From NCBI GenBank assembly GCA_040752275.1, contig JBFMFH010000101.1, forward strand, positions 124,001-188,000: a stretch of DNA of 64,000 nucleotides, written 5' to 3'. The notes under the pieces are model-generated. The model was not told the origin of the DNA. It saw nothing but the letters and a program-made list of their open reading frames with translations, and did no database searches. The translations under genes were made by a program, and so were the position numbers. The stretch comes from JBFMFH01 sp040752275. GTDB taxonomy: Bacteria; Acidobacteriota; Vicinamibacteria; Vicinamibacterales; JAKQTR01. Below, piece after piece: positions 16,217-24,665 of the stretch; position 1 is the stretch's first letter, and every line of letters begins with the position of its first letter.

Positions 16217-16894
16217 ATGCTGCAGACGCCAAGCGAATCGGGGCCGGATAGGACCTGCCCGGGTCCGACGGCAGATCCCCGTTCGCGTCCGGGGTTCACC
16301 CTCATCGAGCTGACGGTGGTGCTGGCCGTCATCGTCACGCTCGCCCTCGTCCTCACCCCCTCCATTGCCAATTTCATCAATGATTCGCGCGCGGCGCGGG
16401 CACGAACCGACTGCCAGACCATCGCGGCCGCCGTGGTTCAGTTCTACCGTGATACGGGCTTCTTCCCGCAGTGGACCGCCGCCCGGGGTGGCGGGGCGGG
16501 GTTGGCCGACTCGCGCCTCCAACTCCTTGTGAGTCCAGGGAACCCTCCGCTCGAAGACGTGCCGACCCTGTGGTCGACCGGAAAGGCCGGCCTGATTGGC
16601 GACCAGCTGGTGAACAACCAGGCTGGGTACGCGCTCCGGAGCCCCTCCACCCAGCTCGGCTGGAATGGGCCGTACCTCACGTCGGAACTGGGAACCGACC
16701 CCTGGGGCCGCCGCTACGTCGTGAACATCGGCCTGATTGATACCTCGCCGGGAACGGTCACGGCGGCCGGGACGGTCAAGGGGGCTGTCTGGGTGTTGTC
16801 CGCCGGCCCAAATGGCACGGTCGAAACGCCTTACACCCAGAGTGTCCTGACGGCCCAGCTCTACGGGGACGATATCGGCCAGCGCATCCAGTAG
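16217..16894 (+). CDS. Prepilin/pseudopilin B3, GspG-like
   Basis: The ATG at 16217 (a GTG lies one codon earlier) gives 225 residues. Cleavage after Gly26 leaves the classical FTLIE with Glu at +5. The helix and following INDSRAARARTDCQTIAAAVVQFYRDTG resemble B1 and B2 more than the A genes. The C-terminus keeps LGWNGPYLTSELGTDPWGRRYVVN, LSAGPNGTVETPY and GDDIGQRIQ. It is the last gene of the prepilin array; a hairpin with arms at 16926-16933 and 16951-16958 separates it from the PilM-PilN operon. No separate promoter is visible, so it is probably read from A4. Confidence 0.87.
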   Translation: MLQTPSESGPDRTCPGPTADPRSRPGFTLIELTVVLAVIVTLALVLTPSIANFINDSRAARARTDCQTIAAAVVQFYRDTGFFPQWTAARGGGAGLADSRLQLLVSPGNPPLEDVPTLWSTGKAGLIGDQLVNNQAGYALRSPSTQLGWNGPYLTSELGTDPWGRRYVVNIGLIDTSPGTVTAAGTVKGAVWVLSAGPNGTVETPYTQSVLTAQLYGDDIGQRIQ

Positions 16895-16925
16895 GACCGC
16901 GTCCGGGTTCCGGATTCGCGCGTCC

Positions 16926-16958
16926 GCCTGTGCCAGGGCGCCCTCAGCGAGCGCAGGC
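16926..16958 (+). terminator. Hairpin after the prepilin array
   Basis: GCCTGTGC (16926-16933) pairs with GCGCAGGC (16951-16958) with one G.U pair, and the loop contains the self-complementary GGGCGCCC. There is no T-run, so termination is likely but not certain. Confidence 0.4.
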
Positions 16959-17048
16959 CTGGGCATCCCACCCTTCCAGCGCCCCGATCGGAAAACCGCC
17001 CCGCCATCTACCGGAATGCACCGTTTGTGCCGAAAACTTGGGTGACAT

Positions 17049-18803
17049 ATGGCGAACCGTATCGGCATCGAACTCGTCCCGTCCCTGTGCCGTGTGGTGG
17101 TGCTCGAGGGCCGAGCTGGCCTGTTCCGCCGTCGCTCGGGCCGGCCGGGGCGGATCAAGGCCTTCCACGAGGTGCCCTACCACGCCTCGTCACCCGGCCA
17201 GTTGGAGGGGGAACTGCGGCGATTGGGCGTCCGCGGACCGGCCGGTGTGGCCATCTGGGGCCTCAGGGGCGTGCACCACGTGCTGTCCCTGCCCCCCGCC
17301 GACCCGTCGGATCTCGAAGCCATGGCCCGCAGGGAGGCCGGCTCGCCCGGGACGGGTGGAGACTCGGGCCTGATGGCGGACGGAATCATGCTGGGCGACG
17401 CCGTCGACGGCGGCCGCCGCCAGGTCACCTACGTGTCGGTTCCGGCGGACGAGGTCCGGGCCAGCATCGGGCCGTTGACCGAGGCAGGCATCGACGTCGA
17501 CGGCGTCGTGACGCCGGCCCTGGCCCATGCCCTGCTGGCCCGCCAGCGCCTGGGGGTGCTGTCGGGAACGACCGTGGCGATCCTGGCGATCAACGGCCGC
17601 GTGACCGGTCTGACGGTCGTGCGCGGCGGCGCGGTGCTTTTTGCCCGCGAATTGCCCTGGGGTCATGAAACCGAGCGGGCCATCCCCGAAGGGGCGTCTG
17701 CCGACGCCGGCGGGTTCATCGCCCGGGTGGCTTCCGAACTGCGGCGATCGGTGGTGTACTTGAAGCAGCATCATCAGGCCGACGTGTCGCAGGTGCTGGT
17801 GTGCGGGGACATGCCGGACCTGCGGGCGCTGACCGGCCCGCTGATGCACGAACTGAACCTGGACGTCGAGACACTGGATTCGCCGGATGGTCTCGACATC
17901 ACCCAGCTTCCGGAGCCGGCCGACGCGCTTCGGTCCCGTCTTGGGGCCGTCCGCACGGCTTGGGCCCTTGCGGCCGGTGGGGCTCCGACCGTCAACCTGC
18001 TACCCCGAGAGGGCACGACGGTGCGACGACGACTGACGACGGAACGACAGACCCATCTGTGGCGCGCGGCGATCGCCGGTGTGGTGATCGCGGTGCTTGC
18101 GTGGGGCGTGGTGGAGCTGCTGACGCGCAACACGCGCGATCGGACCGACTCGCTCCGGCGCCAGATCGCGACCCTCGAGCCCGAGGTGCAGCGCCTCGAC
18201 GAGGTGCGGCTGGCGCGAGCGACGAACGCCGCCCGTGCGGCGGCCCTCGAGGCATTTGCGTCAGAGGGCCCGCGCCTGGCACGAGTCCTCGAGGCGCTGG
18301 GCCGCGCGGCACCGCCAGAGGTCGCGATCACGTCCTTGAAGGTGAGCCCCGGAGTGGGAGCGTGGAACGTGAGCGTCACCGGGCAAGCCCTGGCGCCGAC
18401 TCCTGCAGAAGCACAGGCGGCATTCAACCGATTCGCCAAGGCCGTCAACGGCGACGAGTACCTCGGCGACCCGTCGCAGGCGCCCGAGATCAAGGTGCAC
18501 ATCGAGGAGCCGGAGCCCGAACCTGAGCCCGTGTCGCGGGAAGCTGCCGTGGCTGAGGCGCCGAGGCTGGAACCGGCCTACCAGGACCGGCGGACCGCGG
18601 TCCAGAGACCGCGCGAGCAGTGGATGGCCAGGGACGGCAGGCTGTATCGCATCGTCGTGCCGCCGCTGCCGCCGGAGGAGCTGGACGAGAGTCGGCGCCA
18701 GCGCGCCGGGGCGAGACCGGGCACGGCCGAACGCGCGAGCCAGCCGCCGAAGTACGTGGGGGCCGTCCTCGACTTCACTCTCAAGTACGAGGTGCGAAAG
18801 TGA
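17049..18803 (+). CDS. PilM-PilN fusion protein (GspL-like architecture)
   Basis: This 584-residue protein joins two parts normally encoded separately. Residues 1-~310 look like the actin-fold PilM: MANRIGIELVPSLCRVVVLEG at the start, VAILAINGRVTGLTVVRGG in the middle and VSQVLVCGDMPDLRALTGPL later. VNLLPRE at 315-321 is the signature that opens PilN. It is followed by a span at about 338-358, a coiled coil at about 362-390, and a periplasmic PilN-like domain ITSLKVSPGVGAWNVSVTGQA. The last ~90 residues are an acidic, Pro/Glu-rich extension. GspL has the same overall order, so the fusion would link the cytoplasmic ATPase to the inner-membrane platform. It heads an eight-gene operon and overlaps the PilO-like gene by 4 bases. 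Confidence 0.85.
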   Translation: MANRIGIELVPSLCRVVVLEGRAGLFRRRSGRPGRIKAFHEVPYHASSPGQLEGELRRLGVRGPAGVAIWGLRGVHHVLSLPPADPSDLEAMARREAGSPGTGGDSGLMADGIMLGDAVDGGRRQVTYVSVPADEVRASIGPLTEAGIDVDGVVTPALAHALLARQRLGVLSGTTVAILAINGRVTGLTVVRGGAVLFARELPWGHETERAIPEGASADAGGFIARVASELRRSVVYLKQHHQADVSQVLVCGDMPDLRALTGPLMHELNLDVETLDSPDGLDITQLPEPADALRSRLGAVRTAWALAAGGAPTVNLLPREGTTVRRRLTTERQTHLWRAAIAGVVIAVLAWGVVELLTRNTRDRTDSLRRQIATLEPEVQRLDEVRLARATNAARAAALEAFASEGPRLARVLEALGRAAPPEVAITSLKVSPGVGAWNVSVTGQALAPTPAEAQAAFNRFAKAVNGDEYLGDPSQAPEIKVHIEEPEPEPEPVSREAAVAEAPRLEPAYQDRRTAVQRPREQWMARDGRLYRIVVPPLPPEELDESRRQRAGARPGTAERASQPPKYVGAVLDFTLKYEVRK

Positions 18804-19516
18804 GCACGAACACCACGCGGCTGACGAGCGCCTTCGAACGCTACCTGCCGCTCATCATCATTGTCGGCATCCTGCTGTTCGCGTTCTTCTGGTTCATCCA
18901 GCCGCCTCTCACGGCGTACGTCGCCAGCCGCGGAGAAGTCACGTCTCTGGAAGCGCGACTCCAGACGCTGCAGGACACGATCCGGCAGGGGCAGGCGGAA
19001 CCGCCGGCGGACAGCACGGCAGTGCTGCAGGAGTTCGAGTCGCGGACGGCCGAGGATGACAAGGTCGCCGACGTGGTCGAGTTCCTGGTCCGGACGGCGA
19101 CGGCCAGTACCCCGAAGGGACAGTTCAGGGCCCTGCAGGTGACGACCGCTGAAATGGTCCGGGCGCAGGAGACGGATCGCGGCCGCCGCGGGTCCTCCCG
19201 GATCGGGGAGGGACCGGACCCGCGCTTCGAGCTGTTTCCGGTGGCGTTGTCGCACACGCCCGTGACGATTTCCTTCGAGTCCTCGTTCGAGGGCATCGCC
19301 GAGTTCGTGTGGCGGCTCCGCAACATGCCGACGATGGTGGAGATCCGGTCGCTGGAGCTGACCAGGGGGCTGCCCCTGATGAAGGCCGAGTTGACCGTCT
19401 TCGTGTATCAGCGCGGCCGGGCGACGAGCGGTCAGGGCGTTCCCCAGCCGCCCGAGGTGCCGTCGCCCGCCGTTCCGCGGGTCGCGATGCTGGACCCGGC
19501 CGACGAAGGACGGTAG
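18800..19516 (+). CDS. PilO/GspM-like inner-membrane platform protein
   Basis: GTG at 18800, overlapping the PilM-PilN stop (GTGA), gives 238 residues; the in-frame extension upstream overlaps the previous gene and is not used. One span lies at about 16-36, followed by a coiled coil (SRGEVTSLEARLQTLQDTIRQ) and a ferredoxin-like periplasmic domain. In the latter, VALSHTPVTISFESSFEGIAEFVWRLRNMPTMVEIRSLEL is the usual PilO core. The C-terminal tail is Pro-rich. PilO pairs with PilN in the alignment complex between the inner-membrane motor and the secretin. Position after PilN and before a PilP/GspC-like gene supports this. Confidence 0.82.
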   Translation: MSTNTTRLTSAFERYLPLIIIVGILLFAFFWFIQPPLTAYVASRGEVTSLEARLQTLQDTIRQGQAEPPADSTAVLQEFESRTAEDDKVADVVEFLVRTATASTPKGQFRALQVTTAEMVRAQETDRGRRGSSRIGEGPDPRFELFPVALSHTPVTISFESSFEGIAEFVWRLRNMPTMVEIRSLELTRGLPLMKAELTVFVYQRGRATSGQGVPQPPEVPSPAVPRVAMLDPADEGR

Positions 19517-19520
19517 TCGC

Positions 19521-20021
19521 ATGAGAGTCCAGAAGTCACACCTCCGGATTGCGCTGTTCCTGCTCGGGGCCGCCGTGCTCTGGGCCGTGGCGAGTTACTT
19601 CAAGCCGTCTGCGCCGGTGGCGGCGCCAGCGCGCACCTCAGAGCCGCTGCTCGCGTCCGCGGAGCGTGGACCCGAGCGTGACGCCGTCGACCCGGCCTCG
19701 ATTCCGGCGCCTCCGCCGGTCGATCTGACCAGCGCCCCCGCGTGGCGGCGCGACCCCTTCCTGTTCGGGAACGAGTCGCGCGACGTGACGAAGCCCGAAC
19801 CGGTTCGCGCCCTGTCGGCGGACCCCATCGTGCGGTCGATCCTGTATTCCACTGCGCGCCGGGTGGCGCTGGTTGAGAACAAGATTGTCGGCATTGGCGA
19901 TCACATCGGCGCCTTCAGGGTGGCCGACATCGAGCGAACCGCGGTGGTGTTCACCTCGCCCACCGGAGAGCGCCGGCGGGTCGGGATTCACGGTCCGCCG
20001 TCCCAAGGGCTGAAGCGATGA
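19521..20021 (+). CDS. PilP/GspC/MshK-like periplasmic linker
   Basis: This 166-residue protein has an N-terminal span (about residues 9-26), a Pro-rich linker to about residue 72, then WRRDPFLFG, the typical RDPF motif that opens the linker-to-homology region. The last ~65 residues (IVRSILYSTARRVALVENKIVGIGDHIGAFRVADIERTAVVF) form a small beta domain like the GspC homology region or the PilP/MshK beta-sandwich, which contacts the secretin N0 domain. It begins 4 bases after the PilO-like gene and overlaps the kinase gene by 4 bases. There is no lipobox, so it is anchored by a helix, as in GspC, rather than a lipid, as in PilP. Confidence 0.78.
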   Translation: MRVQKSHLRIALFLLGAAVLWAVASYFKPSAPVAAPARTSEPLLASAERGPERDAVDPASIPAPPPVDLTSAPAWRRDPFLFGNESRDVTKPEPVRALSADPIVRSILYSTARRVALVENKIVGIGDHIGAFRVADIERTAVVFTSPTGERRRVGIHGPPSQGLKR

Positions 20022-21550
20022 GGTGGTTTGGCGGCCCGACTCGCCGATCTCCGGCCAGACAGGCGCGGCCGTCGCCGACACGGCAGAAGCTCCTGGTGGT
20101 GCTGCCGCTCACCATGGGCCTGCTCGTGGCGGCGACCGGTTTCTTTGCGCTCTCGATGTCGCGGCGCCTCCACGTGGTGTACGGAGTCTTCAGTGCGACG
20201 ACCACGACGCAGCTCAGCCAGCTCGAATGGCAGCTCGCGGCCGTCGTGCTGATTGCCGTCGTGCTGGCGTTCGGCATTGCCATCGGCGTCACCATGCCGC
20301 TCCGGGAGTTTGCGACGCGTCTCGAGGCCATCAAGTCAGGCGACATGCGGTCGATCCTGGACAACCGATCGACGGCCGACGTCGAGTGGCTGGCCGGGGC
20401 CTTCAATGACGCGTTGAGTTCCGTGAACCGCTATCTCCTGCAGGGGATGAGCGGAGCGGTCATCACGCTGAATTCGGAGGGACGGATCATCGGGGCGAGC
20501 CCCGCGGCCGAGATGGTGCTCGGCTACCGGGAGGACGAGGTGCTCGGCAAGCGCCTGAGCGACGTGCTGGCTGCCGTCGGCCCATCCAGGGCGGAAGTCG
20601 CCGCCGTCGAGAGCGCGGTGGCCCGGCACGAGTTCGTCGGGGTGGACGAGACCTACATCCAGACGAAAGATGGTCGCAAGATCCGCGTGGGCATCTCGGT
20701 GTCCTACCTGCAGAAGGCGGGCGAAGGCGACGGGCGCGACGAACTCGAAGAAGTCGTGGGCGTGACCATCGGCTTCAAGGACCAGAGCGACATCCGCGAG
20801 CTGCGCGACCGGTTGCGGAAGGCCGACCAGTTGCTGGCGCTTGGCACGATGACGGCCGGCGTGGCCCACGAACTGCGCAACCCGCTCGCCTCCATGCGCG
20901 GGCTCACGGAGCTGCTCGGGCGGGACTTCGCGCATGAGGATCCCCGCCGCCGGTACGTGTCGACGATGCTCGAGGCGATCGACCGGCTGAATGGCTTGGT
21001 CGAGAACCTCCTTCTGCTGTCCTCAGATGCCGGTCCGGCCCGCGAGCATGTCGATCTGGCGAGGCTGGTGCGCGAGGTCAATACTTTCGTAGGCCTCGGC
21101 CTCGGCGACCGGCGCGTCCATCTCGAGACGAGCGTCGAGCCGGATGCCGAACCGGTCAGGGTCCTCTGCAACCGGAGCCGGCTGATGCAGGCCCTGTCGA
21201 ACGTCGTGCTCAACGCCGTGCAGGCGACGCCCGAGGGCGGTGCCGTCACGGTTGGCGTCGGCTGCCACCACGGCCGGGTCCGCGTGCGGGTGCACAACAC
21301 CGGGTCCTACATCCCGCCGGACGTGGCCAAGCGGCTGTTCGTGCCGTTCTTCACGACCAAGCCGACCGGCACGGGGCTGGGTCTGGCGATCGCCCGCCAT
21401 GTCGTCACCGCGACCGGCGGTGAGGTATATGTGGAGAGCGATCCCGATCGGGGCACCGCGTTCACCATCGACCTCCCCCTGACGGAGGGTGGGTCCGCCG
21501 TGCAGGCAGCGGGGGTGATGAGCGCCCCGGCGTTGACGAAGACGGCGTAG
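20018..21550 (+). CDS. PilS-like membrane sensor histidine kinase
   Basis: This 510-residue kinase has two spans (about 24-46 and 72-94) with a short periplasmic loop, then a HAMP-like region to about 145. A PAS domain lies at about 147-265 (GAVITLNSEGRIIGASPAAEMVLGYREDEVLGK). In the HisKA domain, His284 in GVAHELRNPLASMRG is the phospho-acceptor. The HATPase domain has NVVLNAVQATPEGG and GTGLGLAI. It overlaps the PilP-like gene by 4 bases and is followed 21 bases later by an NtrC-type regulator, its likely partner. Being inside the pilus operon, it probably senses the state of the assembly system, as PilS senses pilin in Pseudomonas; that role is inferred. Confidence 0.9.
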   Translation: MRWFGGPTRRSPARQARPSPTRQKLLVVLPLTMGLLVAATGFFALSMSRRLHVVYGVFSATTTTQLSQLEWQLAAVVLIAVVLAFGIAIGVTMPLREFATRLEAIKSGDMRSILDNRSTADVEWLAGAFNDALSSVNRYLLQGMSGAVITLNSEGRIIGASPAAEMVLGYREDEVLGKRLSDVLAAVGPSRAEVAAVESAVARHEFVGVDETYIQTKDGRKIRVGISVSYLQKAGEGDGRDELEEVVGVTIGFKDQSDIRELRDRLRKADQLLALGTMTAGVAHELRNPLASMRGLTELLGRDFAHEDPRRRYVSTMLEAIDRLNGLVENLLLLSSDAGPAREHVDLARLVREVNTFVGLGLGDRRVHLETSVEPDAEPVRVLCNRSRLMQALSNVVLNAVQATPEGGAVTVGVGCHHGRVRVRVHNTGSYIPPDVAKRLFVPFFTTKPTGTGLGLAIARHVVTATGGEVYVESDPDRGTAFTIDLPLTEGGSAVQAAGVMSAPALTKTA

Positions 21551-21571
21551 GCCATCTCGGACACAACCGCT

Positions 21572-22981
21572 ATGTTCCATGTGCTGGTAATCGACGACGA
21601 CGAGCAGATGCAGTTCTTCCTGAAGGAGGCGCTGGGCCGGCAGGGCTATGCCATCACCCTGCGATCGACGGCCGAGGAGGGGCTTCAGGTCCTGAAGACC
21701 GGGGACGGTGCCGATCTGATCCTGCTGGACATTCGCCTGCCCGGCATGAGCGGTCTCGAGGCCGTTGGGGAGATCCTCAAGATCGATCCCCGCGTGCCCA
21801 TCATCATCATGACCGCGCACGGCACCCGCGACAGCGCCATCGACGCCATCAGACGCGGCGCGTACGACTACTTCACCAAACCGTTCCGCCTCGAAGAGAT
21901 GGAGATTGTCATCCGCCGGGCCCTGGAGAAACGCCGGCTCAACTTCGAGATCGAACGGCTGCGCGAGGAGCTGGCGGCGGCGCCTGGCCACGGATGGGCG
22001 CCGGCCAGCAGCCGGGCGATGACGGAGGTCATGCACCTGATCGAACGCGCAGCCCCGACCGATTCAACGGTGCTGATTCTTGGCGAGAGCGGCGTCGGCA
22101 AGGAGCTGGTCGCGGAGGCGATTCACCAGCGATCCGCCCGGCAGCACCGGCCGTTCGTGCGCCTCAACTGCGCCGCCATTCCCGAGACGCTGCTCGAGTC
22201 CGAGCTGTTCGGGTACGAGCGGGGCGCGTTCACGGGCGCGCAGAATCGCAAGCCCGGCAAGTTCGAACTCGCCGACGGCGGGACACTGTTGCTGGATGAG
22301 ATCGGCGACATGACGCTGTCGACCCAGGCCAAGATCCTCCGGGTCCTGCAGAGCCGCCAGGTGGAGCGCGTCGGCGGCACGACGACCGTCAACGTTGACG
22401 TGCGCATCATCGCATCCACCAACAAGGACCTCCTGCGCACCGTGCGCGACGGCTCGTTCCGCGACGACCTGTACTTCCGGCTCAACGTCATCACCATCAA
22501 CGTGCCGTCCCTCAGGGAGCGGCGCGAGGAGATTCCCGGACTCGTCGACCACTTCCTCGCCGAAGCCAACCAGCGTCTCGGCCGGACCATCCGCCGCCTG
22601 TCATCGGATGCGACGGCGGCGCTGATGGCCTATGACTGGCCCGGCAACATCCGCGAGCTGAAGAACGCCATCGAGCGGGCAGCCGTCGTGACCGACGGCG
22701 AAGTCGTCACGCTCGCCAGCCTGCCGCAGCCGATCCGCCCGGCCGGCGTCGGGCTCGTGGCTGGTGTCGCCTCCCAGCAGTGGGAGTCCCCCGGTACGAT
22801 GTCGCTCGACGAGAAGATGACCCAACTGGAGCGTGCCTTCGTCATCGAGGCGCTGTCACGAACCGGCGGGATCCAGGCCCAGGCCGCGAGACTGCTCGGC
22901 ATCACCGAGCGATCGATCTGGCACCTGGTCAAGAAGCACAAGATCGAAGTCGAGAAGATCAAGGAGCGCGCGCAGGCCTAG
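21572..22981 (+). CDS. NtrC-family sigma-54 response regulator (PilR-like)
   Basis: The 469-residue activator has a receiver domain (about 1-120) with phospho-acceptor Asp53 in LILLDIRLPG. The AAA+ domain has Walker A GESGVGKE at 171-178 and the sigma-54-contacting loop GAFTGA at 218-223, and a Fis-type helix-turn-helix lies at about 425-460 (QAQAARLLGITERSIWHLVKKHKI). The GAFTGA loop shows that it acts on sigma-54 polymerase. Five -24/-12 promoters lie in this window, four of them in front of prepilins just upstream of this operon, so it is their natural activator. It follows its kinase closely. The regulator at 40338 is a paralogue and could act on the same sites. Confidence 0.93.
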   Translation: MFHVLVIDDDEQMQFFLKEALGRQGYAITLRSTAEEGLQVLKTGDGADLILLDIRLPGMSGLEAVGEILKIDPRVPIIIMTAHGTRDSAIDAIRRGAYDYFTKPFRLEEMEIVIRRALEKRRLNFEIERLREELAAAPGHGWAPASSRAMTEVMHLIERAAPTDSTVLILGESGVGKELVAEAIHQRSARQHRPFVRLNCAAIPETLLESELFGYERGAFTGAQNRKPGKFELADGGTLLLDEIGDMTLSTQAKILRVLQSRQVERVGGTTTVNVDVRIIASTNKDLLRTVRDGSFRDDLYFRLNVITINVPSLRERREEIPGLVDHFLAEANQRLGRTIRRLSSDATAALMAYDWPGNIRELKNAIERAAVVTDGEVVTLASLPQPIRPAGVGLVAGVASQQWESPGTMSLDEKMTQLERAFVIEALSRTGGIQAQAARLLGITERSIWHLVKKHKIEVEKIKERAQA

Positions 22982-23004
22982 GGGCCTGCTGCCGGACACA
23001 TCCC

Positions 23005-24654
23005 ATGATTGGACAGCTGCTCGTCGCCAGTCGGGCCATTTCCCAGGACCAGCTGGACTTCGCGCTGCAGGAGCAGCGCCGCACCGGCGCCCTGCTGGGC
23101 GATGTCCTGGTGTCGATGAAATACGTGTCCGAAGCCGACCTGGCCAAGGCTCTGGCCCGGGAGGCCCGGGTGCCGTTTGTGACGCTCGAGGACACGTCGC
23201 CCGACCAGCGGGCCGCAAGCCTCGTGCCCGAGTCCCTGGCGCGGCGCTACCTGATGGTGGGACTCTCACGGAGTCCGGGGCGCCTTCGTGTCGCCCAGGC
23301 CGACCCGTTCGACGTCATGGCGATCGACCAGCTCCAGCGGGCGGTCGAGACGCCCGTCGAGGTGGTCTGCGCACCAAAGGGCGCCATTCAGCGCCTGATC
23401 GACCGGGCGTACGGACCCGGCACCGGCAGCCGCCTCTCACCCCTCGTGGACGAGGGGCTGGCCGTGGTCGCCGAGCCCACCAGGGACGTCCCGACCGACC
23501 AGTCGCCCGTCGTGCAGCTGATCGAAATCATGATCGAGGACGGCGTCCGCGCCGGAGCCACCGACGTGCACATGGAGCCCGAGGAGCGGGTCATCCGGAT
23601 CCGCCATCGCATCGATGGCGTGCTGACGCACGTCGAGACGCTGCCGCGAGACCTGCTGCCACCCATGGTGAGCCGCCTCAAGGTGATGGCGGGCCTCGAC
23701 ATCTCCGAACAGCGCCTGCCGCAGGAGGGCCGCATCACCCAGACGGTGGCCGGACGGCCCGTCGACTTCCGCGTCTCGACCTTCCCGACGGTCTTCGGCG
23801 AGAAGGTGGCGATCCGGATCCTCGAGAAAGACAAGCTGGTCCGGGGTCTCGAGGACCTGGGGTTCAACCGGCGCAACCTCGCCTTGTTCCAGGATCTGCT
23901 CTCCCGGTCGCGTGGCATCGTGCTGGTGACCGGGCCCACCGGGGCGGGCAAGACGACCACGCTCTACTCCGCGCTCAACGTGCTCGGCGGTCGCGACAAG
24001 AACATCATGACCGTCGAGGACCCGGTCGAGTACGAGTTCCCGACGATCCGTCAGACGCAGGTCCGCCCGCGGGCCGGCCTCACCTTCGCCACGGCCATCC
24101 GCTCGCTCCTGCGGCAGGACCCGGACGTGATCATGGTCGGCGAGATTCGGGATCCGGAGACCGCCCAGTTGGCCGTCCGGGCCGCGTTGTCCGGCGTGCT
24201 GATCTTCAGCACGCTGCATACCCAGGATTCGCCGGGCGCCGTCCCGAGGCTCCTGGACATGGGCGTGGAGCCGTACTTGCTGGCCTCCGCCGTCGCGGGT
24301 GTCGTGAACCAGCGCCTGGTCCGGCTCACCTGCCCGTCCTGCAAGGGGCCGGTGACCTACCCGGCTGACGTCCTCGCCAAGGTTGCGCTCACGGAATCCG
24401 ACGGGGTCACCTTCCACAAGGGCAAGGGATGTACCGAGTGCGACCAGACCGGGTATCGGGGCCGCACGGGCGTCTTCGAGATCCTCATGATCGACGAGTC
24501 GATGCATGAGCTGATTCGGGTGAAGGCGGATTCGAGGCGGATCCGCGAAGCCGCCGTTCGCGGCGGCTTCAAGACGGTCTTGGACGACGCGCTGTCGAAG
24601 GCCGTGCTGGGTCAGACGACCCTGGACGAAGTGTTGCGTGTCGCCTACGAGTGA
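23005..24654 (+). CDS. PilB/GspE-type assembly ATPase
   Basis: The ATG at 23005 gives 549 residues; the longer frame upstream overlaps the regulator and is not used. An MshEN-type N-terminal domain (about 1-130) contains two LGDVLV-like repeats. Two of the residues expected for cyclic di-GMP binding differ (Gly to Arg in ASRAIS; Gln to Glu in ALARE), so nucleotide binding is doubtful. Walker A GPTGAGKT is at 310-317. The Asp box and Walker B follow (VEDPVEYEFP; DPDVIMVGEIRD), then the His box STLHTQDS. A zinc tetracysteine is formed by C443/C446 and C476/C479. This hexameric ATPase powers pilus or pseudopilus extension. PilC/GspF follows directly. Confidence 0.93.
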   Translation: MIGQLLVASRAISQDQLDFALQEQRRTGALLGDVLVSMKYVSEADLAKALAREARVPFVTLEDTSPDQRAASLVPESLARRYLMVGLSRSPGRLRVAQADPFDVMAIDQLQRAVETPVEVVCAPKGAIQRLIDRAYGPGTGSRLSPLVDEGLAVVAEPTRDVPTDQSPVVQLIEIMIEDGVRAGATDVHMEPEERVIRIRHRIDGVLTHVETLPRDLLPPMVSRLKVMAGLDISEQRLPQEGRITQTVAGRPVDFRVSTFPTVFGEKVAIRILEKDKLVRGLEDLGFNRRNLALFQDLLSRSRGIVLVTGPTGAGKTTTLYSALNVLGGRDKNIMTVEDPVEYEFPTIRQTQVRPRAGLTFATAIRSLLRQDPDVIMVGEIRDPETAQLAVRAALSGVLIFSTLHTQDSPGAVPRLLDMGVEPYLLASAVAGVVNQRLVRLTCPSCKGPVTYPADVLAKVALTESDGVTFHKGKGCTECDQTGYRGRTGVFEILMIDESMHELIRVKADSRRIREAAVRGGFKTVLDDALSKAVLGQTTLDEVLRVAYE

Positions 24655-24665
24655 CGGGTAGAGTC

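Noticed and set aside
23005..23395. Cyclic di-GMP binding by the PilB N-terminal domain
   Set aside because: The MshEN fold is likely, but key Gly and Gln positions are changed, so binding cannot be supported from the sequence.
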